Source of the DNA: a bacterium
GTDB taxonomy: Bacteria > Verrucomicrobiota > Verrucomicrobiia > Limisphaerales > JAJXZI01
Length of the DNA stretch: 42,929 bases
Direction: 5' to 3'
Assembly (NCBI GenBank): GCA_021780115.1
Contig: JAJXZI010000330.1
Coordinates: 1-42,929, forward strand
This document shows, piece after piece, positions 8,890 through 18,312 of this stretch (its first letter is position 1; every line of letters starts with the position of its first letter). Position numbers and translations under genes: made by a program. The notes beneath the pieces were generated by a model. The model did not search any database. It had not been told where the DNA came from and saw nothing but the letters and a program-made list of their open reading frames with translations.

Positions 8890-10185
8890 CTAAGGCGCCT
8901 CGGCCGCGAGTTTCTTTACGACGATGTTCCCGGCACTCGTGCGGAGCGTGAACGTTGGGCCGCCGCCGTTGATTTTACCTCGGAGTTCGCCCGCCTTGGG
9001 AGACCCGGTTACTTCGATCGTCACGGGCAACTCCGAGGTGACGCTCCCGCCAGAGGTCCGGGCATCCAGGTTGACGCCGGCGTTCTCCGGCAGGGCGACG
9101 GTGACGCTGCCGCCGGAGACTTCCAACCGCGAGTCCGCCGTGGGCTGGCGGGTGAAACTCGCGCTGAGGGCGCCGGCGGAACTCGTGGCGAGGACGGCCC
9201 CTTGCGCCGCGGCCACCGTGATACTCCCCCCGGAATTCTCCGCCTCGACCTTGCCTTGGATGCGGCCCAACGTGATCCGTCCGGCCGAGGTGCGCGCCAC
9301 GACGTCGCCGCCGCAGTCGTTGATCTCTACGTCCCCGCCGGAACTCTGGACGTCCACGCTGCCCCGCGCTTGCCGCACGCGAACGGCGCCGGCGGATGTT
9401 TTGGCCGAAACGGCCCCGCCACAATTCTCCACCTGGATGCCGCCGCCGGAACTGACGGCGGTTAAATCGCCCCGCACAGCTTGAACGCGAATCGAACCGG
9501 CGGACGTCTGGGCGTTGACCCGGTTGCCGGCGGAGCCGATGCGGATTTCCCCGCCGGAGGTCTTCGCCTCCACCGGCCCGCCGACCCGGCCCAGGACGAT
9601 GCGTCCGGCCGAAGTCTGCGCGGTGACGGCGCCGCCGGCGTCGTCCACGCTGATCTCGCCGCCGGAATCCTTCGCGTGGACCGCGCCGGTGACGGTCCTC
9701 AGCGCGATCTTTCCGGCAGCGGTCTGCACCGTCGCGTCGCCGTCCAGAGCGGGGCCGACTTGGATGCCGCCGCCGGCGGTCTGCAAGTCCACGCTGAATT
9801 TCTGCGGCACCGCGATCTCATAACGGACCTCCAGGTACGGCGCGTTCCCGCCGAGATGCCGCTGGCGGGCCTCCTTGCTCTTGGCCTCGACGCGGATGGT
9901 GCTGCCGTCCTGGCTGAACTTGACCTCGTGGTCGGCAAAGAGCCGGTCGGCGTTCTCCCGCGTGCCGCCTTTCACTTGTCGGAGGACTTGAATGGCGACC
10001 TGATTTTGATCGGTGGTCGTGACGTTGATGGCGCCGCGATCCGCGACGACCACCAGCCGGCCGCCGGGCGCGCCGGGGAAGGTCTTTTCGAGGTTGCTCT
10101 CGAAGTCGGCCCGGACGGTGCCGGCGACTGCCAGGAAGGCGCTGAGCAACAGGGCGGGGTTCACGGGGAATTTGGGGTGGTTCAT
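8890..10185 (-). CDS. DUF4097-type putative adhesin / beta-strand repeat protein
   Basis: Signal peptide; ~12 tandem 18-aa units alternating SGG and SAG (VEAKTSGGEIRIGSAGNR VNAQTSAGSIRVQAVRGD ...). Confidence 0.85.
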   Translation of the reverse strand: MNHPKFPVNPALLLSAFLAVAGTVRADFESNLEKTFPGAPGGRLVVVADRGAINVTTTDQNQVAIQVLRQVKGGTRENADRLFADHEVKFSQDGSTIRVEAKSKEARQRHLGGNAPYLEVRYEIAVPQKFSVDLQTAGGGIQVGPALDGDATVQTAAGKIALRTVTGAVHAKDSGGEISVDDAGGAVTAQTSAGRIVLGRVGGPVEAKTSGGEIRIGSAGNRVNAQTSAGSIRVQAVRGDLTAVSSGGGIQVENCGGAVSAKTSAGAVRVRQARGSVDVQSSGGDVEINDCGGDVVARTSAGRITLGRIQGKVEAENSGGSITVAAAQGAVLATSSAGALSASFTRQPTADSRLEVSGGSVTVALPENAGVNLDARTSGGSVTSELPVTIEVTGSPKAGELRGKINGGGPTFTLRTSAGNIVVKKLAAEAP

Positions 10186-10255
10186 GGTGTCTCCTCAATC
10201 CCGGCACGGATGATTCTTCCCGTGCCGGAAGGCGAGAGGTTTGTTGGCCGTGGGT

Positions 10256-10678
10256 TCACTGGGGCGGCCGGGCCTGTTCGGCTTGCGCTTTGGCCGCCTC
10301 GGCCTCCACGCGCTTGCCTTCCGCAAAGTAGTAAATCAGGTAGGCGAGGCCGACGCCGGCCGGGATGAGGCCGAACAGCCCCTTTCTGTCTGTGTCGTTA
10401 GTCACGCCCAAGGCAATCACAAGGCCCAGGCCGATAAAGAGCCAGACCAAACCGCGCAACAGATAACGCGGACGCCCCTTTCGTCCGTTGCCGAACAGTT
10501 CCGGCGGCAGCGGGGGAAGCTCGATGCCTTTCTCGATGGCCGCCAGCCGTTCCTTGTGGTGAAGCTCGAAGAAACTCCGCCGCTTGGCGTAGTCCGTGAT
10601 GATGACCACGATCGGGATGGACAGGGCCATCACGATGGCGATGATCGGGATCAGGAACGGAAAGATTCCCGTGAGCAT
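10256..10678 (-). CDS. DUF6249-like small membrane protein
   Basis: MLTGIFPFLIPIIAIVMALSIPIVVIITDYAKRRSFFELHHKERLAAIEKGIE... with C-terminal TM segments; alternative start at 10720. Confidence 0.7.
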   Translation of the reverse strand: MLTGIFPFLIPIIAIVMALSIPIVVIITDYAKRRSFFELHHKERLAAIEKGIELPPLPPELFGNGRKGRPRYLLRGLVWLFIGLGLVIALGVTNDTDRKGLFGLIPAGVGLAYLIYYFAEGKRVEAEAAKAQAEQARPPQ

Positions 10679-10887
10679 TAAAGCGAAGGAGGGAGTGGGA
10701 ATGGACAAGAGGCCATGCATAGGTTTGTTCGGTTGTTGGTTTCGGTTTCGTTCTCGTCAGGGCGCCCGTGCGTTTTCGGGCCTGCATAGAGTTCCGACTC
10801 CCTGCGGGGGCCGTTTGTTTCAACAATTTCACCAGAGACCCCAGCGCGCCCTTCCGCCCGGCCGGCGCTCCGGTTAGCCTTCGCCGC

Positions 10888-11646
10888 GTGATCGAGCCGT
10901 GGCAACTGCCGCTCCTGTTCGCGACCGCGTTCGCGGCGGGATTCGTCGATGCTATCGCCGGCGGCGGGGGGCTGATCACCGTGCCGGTGCTGATGAGCCT
11001 GGGCCTCACGCCCCAGGAGGCGCTGGGCACGAACAAGCTCCAGGCCAGCTTCGGCTCCGGCAGCGCGGCCGGGCACTACGCGCGGGCCGGCGTCGTGCCG
11101 CCGTCCGACTGTCGCCGCGGCTTCGCCCTCACCTTCCTGGGCGCGGCGTTCGGCACGGTGGTGGTGCAGCGCCTGGATCCGACGTTCCTCAAACGCGTCA
11201 TCCCGATCCTGCTGCTGGTCGTCGCCGCTTTCGTTTTGCTCAAACCCAGACTGGGCGAAGCGGACATCCATCCGCGCCTGGGCCGTGCCGGCTTTGACTT
11301 GCTGTTCGGCTTGGGAATCGGCTTCTACGACGGCTTCTTTGGTCCGGGCACGGGCACGTTCTGGGCGCTGGCCTATTTGCTGGGGTTGGGCTTCAACCTC
11401 ACCAAGGCCACCGGTTACACCAAGGTCATGAACTTCGCCAGCAACCTCAGTTCGCTGCTCTTCTTCCTGCTCGGCGGCCACGTGCTCTTCCGGGCGGGGC
11501 TGGTGATGGGCGCGGGCCAGTGGTGGGGCGCGCGGCTGGGGGCGACGCTGGTGGTCCGGCGCGGGGCGCGGTTCATCCGGCCGGTGTTCTTCGGCGTCGT
11601 GCTGGCGCTGACGCTGAAACTGCTTTACGACGCGCGGCGGAACTAG
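10888..11646 (+). CDS. TauE/SafE family sulfite exporter-like permease
   Basis: FAAGFVDAIAGGGGLITVPVLMSLGLTPQEALGTNKLQASFGS and FYDGFFGPGTGTFW; GTG start proposed, longer ATG start at 10768 possible. Confidence 0.9.
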   Translation: MIEPWQLPLLFATAFAAGFVDAIAGGGGLITVPVLMSLGLTPQEALGTNKLQASFGSGSAAGHYARAGVVPPSDCRRGFALTFLGAAFGTVVVQRLDPTFLKRVIPILLLVVAAFVLLKPRLGEADIHPRLGRAGFDLLFGLGIGFYDGFFGPGTGTFWALAYLLGLGFNLTKATGYTKVMNFASNLSSLLFFLLGGHVLFRAGLVMGAGQWWGARLGATLVVRRGARFIRPVFFGVVLALTLKLLYDARRN

Positions 11647-11733
11647 CGTAATGACCGCGCCCCGGGCCGCGAAGCGGCGGGATTCGTCCGCCGGACCTCC
11701 GGCGAGAGCCGGGCGATCCGCAGTGCGAAACCT

Positions 11734-13896
11734 ATGAGAACGAGAACGCGTTTTTGGGGCGGCCTCCTGCTGCCGGTGTGCCTCTCCGCCGCCGCGCTCG
11801 CGGCCGAGACGGACCCACCTTTCCGGCAGCCCGTCGCCGTCAAGTTCACCGCCGGGCCGGAACTGGCCGGGGCGCGCTACCGCCGCCTCTGCATCACCCG
11901 TGACGGCATCGTGTACGTGCTGACGGACCGCGGCGTCGCCCGCCTGTTCGACACCCGCGTGGCGCTGGACCGGAGTTTCCGTCCGTTGGCGGCGAAGGTG
12001 GCCCGCGACATCACGCTCGGCGGCGGCGAGTTGTTCTACCTCTACGACGACCAGTTTCTGTCGAACGCCTTCTCCGGCGAGCGGGCCGGCGCCCTGCCGA
12101 AGGGGATTTACCAGCGGTTCGCCGTGGCGGACGACGGCACGGTGTTGCTCGCGAGCCGGACCAACCTGGCGCTCTTCGCGGACGGGAAGCTCACCGCCGT
12201 CCCGTCGTCCGGACGTTGCGCCGGCGCGCGGCTCTGCGTCCGGGGAAATGCCTTCTTCGCGCTCACCGCGGACGCGATCTACCGTGTCGGCGCCAACGGC
12301 GTGGCGCTGTTCCAACAGGGCAGCGACCTGACGGCGCTGGCCTTGGCGGGACCGGATCTCCTGGTAGGCACACGGCGCGGTTATTACGCCGTGAATCCGG
12401 ACACGGGCAACACCACACGGCCTTTGCAAGAGCGGCTGCCGGCGGTCGAGATGACCTGTTTTGCCCCGACCACGAACGGCCTGTGGGCGGGGACGACGCA
12501 CGGCGTGTGGTTCCAGGCGGGGCCGAAGAGCTTCCGCTATTTCGCCGGGCAACGCTGGCTGTCGGATGACGAGGTGGTGGATCTGCAACTCGCCCCCGAC
12601 GGGGAGGTGTTCATTTTGACGAAGGGCGGCCTGGGAAAAATCGGGTTCCTGGAGCTGACCCTGGCACGCAAAGCGGCCTATTTTGAGGCCAAGATTCGCC
12701 AGCGGCACATGCGCTACGGCTTCTGTGCCGAGTTGCGGCTGGCCAACCCCGGCGACATCACGACCGCGGAAATGATCGACACCGACAACGACGGTAGTTG
12801 GAGCAGCCTCTACCTGGCCAGCCAGGCCTTCCGTTACGCCGTCACCGGCGAACCGGAGGCGCGGGCGCACGCCTGGGAAACCTTCGAGACGCTCAAGCGG
12901 CTTCAGACCATCAACGGCTTGGACGGCTTCCCGTCTCGCACCTTCGAGCGCACCGGCTTCAAGGTCTCGGATCCCGATCGTTGGCACACGGCACCCGACA
13001 CCAACTGGGAATGGAAGGCCACCACCAGCAGCGACGAGATCGCGATGCAGACCTTCGCCCTGGCGGTGCTGTACGAAACGGTGGCCCGGACGCCCGCCGA
13101 AAGACAGCGCATCGCGGCGGTCTATGACCCCATCATCGCCCACATCGTCCGCCACAACCTTTACTTGGTGGACGTGGACGGCCAACCCACACTTTGGGGC
13201 CGGTGGAACCCCGAATACGTGAACTGGTATCCACCCACCATCGGCGACCGCCGGCTGAACAGCTCGGAGATCATCGCCTTCCTCCAGTTCGGCTACCGCG
13301 TCACCGGCAACGAACTCTACCAGCAGAAGGCCTCCGAACTGCTCTACCAGCACGGCTACCTGCAAAACATCACCAACTCGCTGCGCAACCTCCGCGTCAC
13401 ACCGGGCTACGTGTTTCGCGACAACGACATGGGCGACGGCTGGAACCATTCGGACGACGAACTGGCCTTCTACAACTACTGGACGCTCTACCGATTCGCC
13501 TTCACCGACCAACTCCGCCGCCTTTACGCCGGCGCCATCAAGGACCACTGGGCCATCGAGAAAGCGGAGCGCAACCCGTCGTGGAATTTCATCTATGCCA
13601 TGACCGGCGCGCGCGACGCGGACCTGGACGGCGCGCTTTGGACGCTGCGTTGCTTCCCGCTTGACCTAATCACGTGGACCGTCCGCAACTCCGACCGGGG
13701 CGACCTCACGCGGCTGCCGCCCAACTTCCGGGACCAGACGACCGTCGAACTGCTGCCGCCGGACGAACGGCCAACCTCACGCTGGAACAACAACCCTTTC
13801 ACGCTGGACGGCGGTGACGGCGGACACGGCGAACTGGCCGGCGACGAGTTCCTGGTGCCGTACTGGATGGGGAGATACCTCGGCCTCATCCGATAA
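11734..13896 (+). CDS. Secreted two-domain protein: beta-propeller-like N-terminus plus six-hairpin glycosidase-like C-terminus
   Basis: Signal peptide; propeller-like 'TNGLWAGTTHGVWF'; C-terminal helical repeats with W/Y-rich motifs (DTDNDGSWSSLYLASQAFRYAVTGE, RRLNSSEIIAFLQFGYRVTG). Confidence 0.55.
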   Translation: MRTRTRFWGGLLLPVCLSAAALAAETDPPFRQPVAVKFTAGPELAGARYRRLCITRDGIVYVLTDRGVARLFDTRVALDRSFRPLAAKVARDITLGGGELFYLYDDQFLSNAFSGERAGALPKGIYQRFAVADDGTVLLASRTNLALFADGKLTAVPSSGRCAGARLCVRGNAFFALTADAIYRVGANGVALFQQGSDLTALALAGPDLLVGTRRGYYAVNPDTGNTTRPLQERLPAVEMTCFAPTTNGLWAGTTHGVWFQAGPKSFRYFAGQRWLSDDEVVDLQLAPDGEVFILTKGGLGKIGFLELTLARKAAYFEAKIRQRHMRYGFCAELRLANPGDITTAEMIDTDNDGSWSSLYLASQAFRYAVTGEPEARAHAWETFETLKRLQTINGLDGFPSRTFERTGFKVSDPDRWHTAPDTNWEWKATTSSDEIAMQTFALAVLYETVARTPAERQRIAAVYDPIIAHIVRHNLYLVDVDGQPTLWGRWNPEYVNWYPPTIGDRRLNSSEIIAFLQFGYRVTGNELYQQKASELLYQHGYLQNITNSLRNLRVTPGYVFRDNDMGDGWNHSDDELAFYNYWTLYRFAFTDQLRRLYAGAIKDHWAIEKAERNPSWNFIYAMTGARDADLDGALWTLRCFPLDLITWTVRNSDRGDLTRLPPNFRDQTTVELLPPDERPTSRWNNNPFTLDGGDGGHGELAGDEFLVPYWMGRYLGLIR

Positions 13897-13951
13897 ACCT
13901 CCGAACTCGCGTCCCTCGGCTGCTTTGCCCGGCACGGCCAGGCGGCCTGCG

Positions 13952-13988
13952 AAAAAAGCGTCTGGCGGCCGCTCGGGCCGCCAGACGC
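13952..13988 (-). terminator. Rho-independent terminator for the 14041-16077 gene
   Basis: 13-bp perfect arms GCGTCTGGCGGCC/GGCCGCCAGACGC, then TTTTTT on the minus strand. Confidence 0.85.
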
Positions 13989-14040
13989 GAAAAATGAGCC
14001 GCGGCTCCGCGGTGCGAATGCCCGCGGGGCACGGAACCCG

Positions 14041-16077
14041 TTACTGGTAAGTGATGACGACGTTCGTACCCGCAAGGGTAATGGTGCCGATGTTCGGGGC
14101 GGGGGGACACTCCCGGAGGCGGTAGAACCGGGTACCGCTCGGTTGCGGGAGGGTGATCGTCTTGGCGCTCGCGTTGACGACGGCGCTCGTTTCCTCGGCG
14201 TAAGGTCCGCCCACGGTGGCCGACGACAGCAGCGCCAAGGGTGACGAGGCGGTGGGCACGAATAGCAGGTAGTTGAGGGACATGACCTGGCTGTCTTTGG
14301 TGGGGGTGCCGTTGATGGTCAACCGCAGGGTGTTTGTGCCGCCCAGGCTGGCCACCACGGGAGCGCCGCTGCAGGTCAAGGGCACGTACGCGTAGTTGAT
14401 GCGCATCAGGTTGTTCGGAATGTCAAACTCCCCGAGCGTGGTCGTCGTCTGGTTGGTGGTCGTCGGATCGCCGCCCACCAGATCGAGCTCGGCTTGGGTG
14501 GGGCTGAAGCTGGCGACGCGCAGAAAGACATGGTAGTTCGTGGACGCGAAGCGGCGCGTGTAGTTCATCCACTCCCCCGGATCGGTATGCACGACTTCGT
14601 ATTCGGGGATGTTCAGCACCGCGTACTTCCGGCGCTGGCCGTCGTTCGGCCGGGTGGGGTACGGGGCGGTGGGAGAATCCGTATGGGTCAAGTCCTGGAT
14701 CTCCTGCCGGCCGCCCTGGGTGGTGCTGACGTCGTCGGCGCGGTAATCAGCCCAGCCGGTTTCCGGGCTGGTGCGGTTGTCGTGATAATCAATCCCCTCG
14801 CTACCCTGCGCCGTATAATACCCCTGCGGAACCGCGTTGACAGGCAGACCGTTGGTGTCCAAGCCCGACACGGTGATGGGATCCAGTTGGAAAGTGCCGT
14901 CCAGACCGCTGTTGACGTCCAAATAGTTGAAGTCCTCCGCCTCAACGCTCTTGACTGGTTCGGTGGAGACGAAGGCGTCACTGAACGTGTCAAACCAGAA
15001 CGTGTTGGTGGAGTGGAGCGCGCCACTCACGTCCTGGAGTTCAATGCGCGCGGCGTAAACCGTGTTGGCTTGAAGTGCGCCGTCAAGGGTCTGGAAGGTC
15101 ACGTTGGTAACCTGGGCTGGATCGTTCGGAATGAGCGGCACCGGCACGTCGTTCAAGTAAAGTCTTGCTGGAAACCCAACGAGATTCGTGCTGAACGTGT
15201 TTACGGTAAAGCTGATCCCGCTGGCCGGTGACCGGAAGTTGGTGAAGCGGGCGGCCGGCGCGCGGGTCACGACCTGGGGGGTGCCCGCAATCGGGTGACG
15301 GATGGCCGGGGCGATGTCGCTGTCGGGATCGGACGCGGCGGCAAAGTAGTTGTCGAAGGTCACATCCGTGGGGGCTTTCGAGTCGCGGGAGTAGGAAAGA
15401 ATCCCGCTGTTGCCGTTGGTATAGGTGGCGTCGTCAGCTTGAATCGTGGCCAGCGGACTGCTCAGATCGAAAGCGTCATAGATACGAGCCGTCAGCAGGC
15501 TGCCGACCCCGGTGAAGACGAGGCGATACGACCGGCCCGGTATCAGGGTTACCTCCGCAGCCGCGAGGGTGTTGATTGACTGGAGATTATCGACGCGGTT
15601 GATCTGGAACTCGCCACCCAAGCGGTCAGTCGCACCCGCCCCGTGCTGGTTCGCGTCGTAGTTGCAGACGTAAGCGGTGGTGCCGAGGACGGTTGGCACG
15701 TTTTGCGCCCGGGCAAGCAATACCACGGCCTGGTCCTCCGTGGCGTCCCAAGCGGCCATGTCCGCAGCGACGTAGAAATCCGTGTAGGACGGGTTCTGGT
15801 AAAAGAAAGCTAGGCCGCCGGTCGCCGCCTGAATGCGCAATCCCTTACCGCTGCCCACCGCGGGGAAGGAAACCGTCGGCGCGGCCGGATACGGCACGAT
15901 GTTCCAGGCCGACGAGAGAGTGCCGCTGTCGAAGTTATCCGACTGGGCGGAGAGGCGGGGCGCTGCGCCGAACAGCGCGAGGGCCAGAGTGGACGCGACA
16001 AGGCCAGGCCGCAGGAACGCCCTGCGGCAGACGGGGCAAGTGGAGGGGGTTTTCATGATGGTTTCATTAATTTGCAT
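14041..16077 (-). CDS. Large secreted protein with carbohydrate-binding/lectin-like regions
   Basis: Signal peptide; 'VEAEDFNYLD...PGEWMNYTRRF...YHVFLRVAS' resembles CBM6-like modules; C-terminus FYRLR...GTNVVITYQ. Confidence 0.6.
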   Translation of the reverse strand: MQINETIMKTPSTCPVCRRAFLRPGLVASTLALALFGAAPRLSAQSDNFDSGTLSSAWNIVPYPAAPTVSFPAVGSGKGLRIQAATGGLAFFYQNPSYTDFYVAADMAAWDATEDQAVVLLARAQNVPTVLGTTAYVCNYDANQHGAGATDRLGGEFQINRVDNLQSINTLAAAEVTLIPGRSYRLVFTGVGSLLTARIYDAFDLSSPLATIQADDATYTNGNSGILSYSRDSKAPTDVTFDNYFAAASDPDSDIAPAIRHPIAGTPQVVTRAPAARFTNFRSPASGISFTVNTFSTNLVGFPARLYLNDVPVPLIPNDPAQVTNVTFQTLDGALQANTVYAARIELQDVSGALHSTNTFWFDTFSDAFVSTEPVKSVEAEDFNYLDVNSGLDGTFQLDPITVSGLDTNGLPVNAVPQGYYTAQGSEGIDYHDNRTSPETGWADYRADDVSTTQGGRQEIQDLTHTDSPTAPYPTRPNDGQRRKYAVLNIPEYEVVHTDPGEWMNYTRRFASTNYHVFLRVASFSPTQAELDLVGGDPTTTNQTTTTLGEFDIPNNLMRINYAYVPLTCSGAPVVASLGGTNTLRLTINGTPTKDSQVMSLNYLLFVPTASSPLALLSSATVGGPYAEETSAVVNASAKTITLPQPSGTRFYRLRECPPAPNIGTITLAGTNVVITYQ

Positions 16078-16336
16078 GGGGACCAGTCAGCCGATGTTGT
16101 TGCTTCCGCCAGGACACTAATCCCAGCTCCCAAGCAGTCTAATCAGAGCCCGCCGTGGCGTCAAGCCATCTTTTGCGCGCCAACGGGCCTCCCCAGGACT
16201 CCATGATCCGGGGGGAAGTGACTTCGCGACCAACGGGTCGCGCGGCTGGGCTGGAGCACGACGGCTGCAGCCCAACCGTGTGTCGGCCGAGATTGCTTCC
16301 TGACCAGTCTTCGGGCATAACGCCTGCGCAACGCCT

Positions 16337-17275
16337 ATGCATGCTCAGTCCAACTTCTCCCGACGGCAGTTCCTGTCGCGGACTGTTCCCCTCGCGGCTG
16401 CCGTCGCTCTCGGCGACCTCGGTTCGCTCCCGCTGCTGGGTGCCGGAGAGTTTGCTCCTCCCGTCGTCGTCTTTAGCAAGATCTACCGTGAACTCCAACT
16501 CAGCCTGGACGACTCGGCCGCGCTCACGGCGGAGGTCGGCCTTGACGGCGTGGATTGCCCGGTGCGCTCCGGCGACCAGATCCGGCCCGAGCGCGTGCGG
16601 GAGGATCTGCCGCGCTACGCCGAACTGCTGCGCCAGCGCCGCCTGCAACTACCGCTTCTCACCACCACCATCGTCGGCCCGGAAACGCCGCACGCCCGCG
16701 ACATCCTGACCACCGCGCGGGCACTGGGGGTCCGCTATTACCGCGTGGGCTACACCAGCCTCAAGCCGGGTGACAACGTGGCCCAGCTCATCGAGCAAAC
16801 CCGGGCGCAACTCCAAGCCCTGGCCGCGCTGAACAAGGAAATCGGCGTTTGCGCCCTCGTGCAGAACCATTCCCCAGGCCGGCCGAACGGCCCGCTGGGC
16901 GGGGATTTGAACGACCTGTTCGCGCTGGTGCGGGACCTGCCACCGGACCAGGTGGGCGTGGCGTTCGACCTTGGCCACGCGATCCTGGTGCATGGTGACC
17001 AGTGGAGCGCGCATTTCGAGCGGCTCCAACCGCACATCCGCGTCGCCTACCTCAAGGATGTCCGACGCGGCCAGGGCTTCGTGCGCTTCGGCGAAGGCGA
17101 ATTCCGTCAGACGGATTTCTTCACACGGCTCAAGCGGATGGGCTACCGCGCGCCGCTCTCGCTGCACATCGAATACCCGTGGACCCAGCCCGGCGAACCA
17201 CCGACGCGCGCGGCGCTGGCCACGGCGCTACAGGACAGCCTGCGGGTGGTGAGGCAGTGGATCGTGGCAGCGTGA
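16337..17275 (+). CDS. Sugar phosphate isomerase/epimerase-like TIM-barrel protein with Tat-type signal
   Basis: SRRQFLSRTVPLAAAVALG twin-Arg signal; TIM-barrel pattern GLDGVDCPVR, VGVAFDLGHAILVHG, RVAYLKDV. Confidence 0.8.
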   Translation: MHAQSNFSRRQFLSRTVPLAAAVALGDLGSLPLLGAGEFAPPVVVFSKIYRELQLSLDDSAALTAEVGLDGVDCPVRSGDQIRPERVREDLPRYAELLRQRRLQLPLLTTTIVGPETPHARDILTTARALGVRYYRVGYTSLKPGDNVAQLIEQTRAQLQALAALNKEIGVCALVQNHSPGRPNGPLGGDLNDLFALVRDLPPDQVGVAFDLGHAILVHGDQWSAHFERLQPHIRVAYLKDVRRGQGFVRFGEGEFRQTDFFTRLKRMGYRAPLSLHIEYPWTQPGEPPTRAALATALQDSLRVVRQWIVAA

Positions 17276-17422
17276 GGAAGCAAGCGGCTGGATTCCCGGA
17301 GACAGGTGGAGGCTGCTGTCGAACAACGCCGACCAGATGCGCGACGGCTTGAAGCGGGGGGGAATCGGTACGCCGCCCTGAAACTGATTGAAAACAGCCT
17401 CTGCACCGGACACATTGCGCCC

Positions 17423-17977
17423 ATGCAATCTGTATTCACCGGCCCGGTTTTTGTGGTGCGCGACAACATCGACACCGACCAGATCATCCCGGCCCAGTAT
17501 TTGAATCTCGTTCCGACGATTCCGGAGGAGTACGAGAAGCTCGGCGCCTACGCCTTGTGCGGGCTGCCGGAGTCGCTCTATCCCACGCGCTTTGTGAAGG
17601 CCGGCCAGATGGACACCGAATATCCGATCGTGGTCGCCGGACGCAATTTCGGGTGCGGCAGTTCGCGGGAGCACGCCCCGATCGCGCTCGGCTCGGCGGG
17701 CTGCAAGGTGGTGCTGGCGGAAAGCTTCGCCCGGATTTTCTTCCGCAACGCCGTCGCCACCGGCGAGCTGTATCCCTGTGAATGCGCGAACCGGTTGTGC
17801 GAAGTGTTGAGAACCGGCGACGCGGTCACGGTGGATCTCGATGCCGGCAGTGTGACCGTCCGGTCCACGGGAAAGATCCACGGCTTCAAACCGCTGGGCG
17901 ACGTGCGGCCGGTGGTGGACGCCGGCGGGCTGTTCAACTACGCGCGCCAAGCTGGAATGATCCCCGCGCGCTCCTGA
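17423..17977 (+). CDS. leuD: 3-isopropylmalate dehydratase small subunit
   Basis: DNIDTDQIIPAQYL, GRNFGCGSSREHAPIAL, ESFARIFFRNAVATGELYP. Confidence 0.93.
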   Translation: MQSVFTGPVFVVRDNIDTDQIIPAQYLNLVPTIPEEYEKLGAYALCGLPESLYPTRFVKAGQMDTEYPIVVAGRNFGCGSSREHAPIALGSAGCKVVLAESFARIFFRNAVATGELYPCECANRLCEVLRTGDAVTVDLDAGSVTVRSTGKIHGFKPLGDVRPVVDAGGLFNYARQAGMIPARS

Positions 17978-18312
17978 CCGGCCACACGGAGACCGGAGTT
18001 CGCCGTCCGGCGTCGGAAGTGGGAGGCTGCCCCTGCGGACCCCCCGCGGGCGAATGCGGGAACTCCGACCTCGAACACCGAACCCGGAAGCGCTGCCTTC
18101 CTCCCCTGCCCTCCCCCACGTTTACGGTGGGAGGCGAGCGGCAGGCCGTCGCGCAACCAAGGGACGACGGCGATGGGGTCAATTTCGAGTGCTGGCGGAA
18201 TGTGGATGGCCGGCTGGGAGTTCCTGCCGGTCCGTCGGAGGGCCGGCCAGCCCATCGCGTCTCGTGAGCGCATGGACAGCCGGCGAAGCTACTGGTATAA
18301 CGACGATAACCT

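Noticed and set aside
10678-13548. 956-aa minus-strand ORF
   Set aside because: Antisense shadow ORF of the 11734-13896 gene in GC-rich DNA; Arg/Gly/His-rich low-complexity translation with no family motif.
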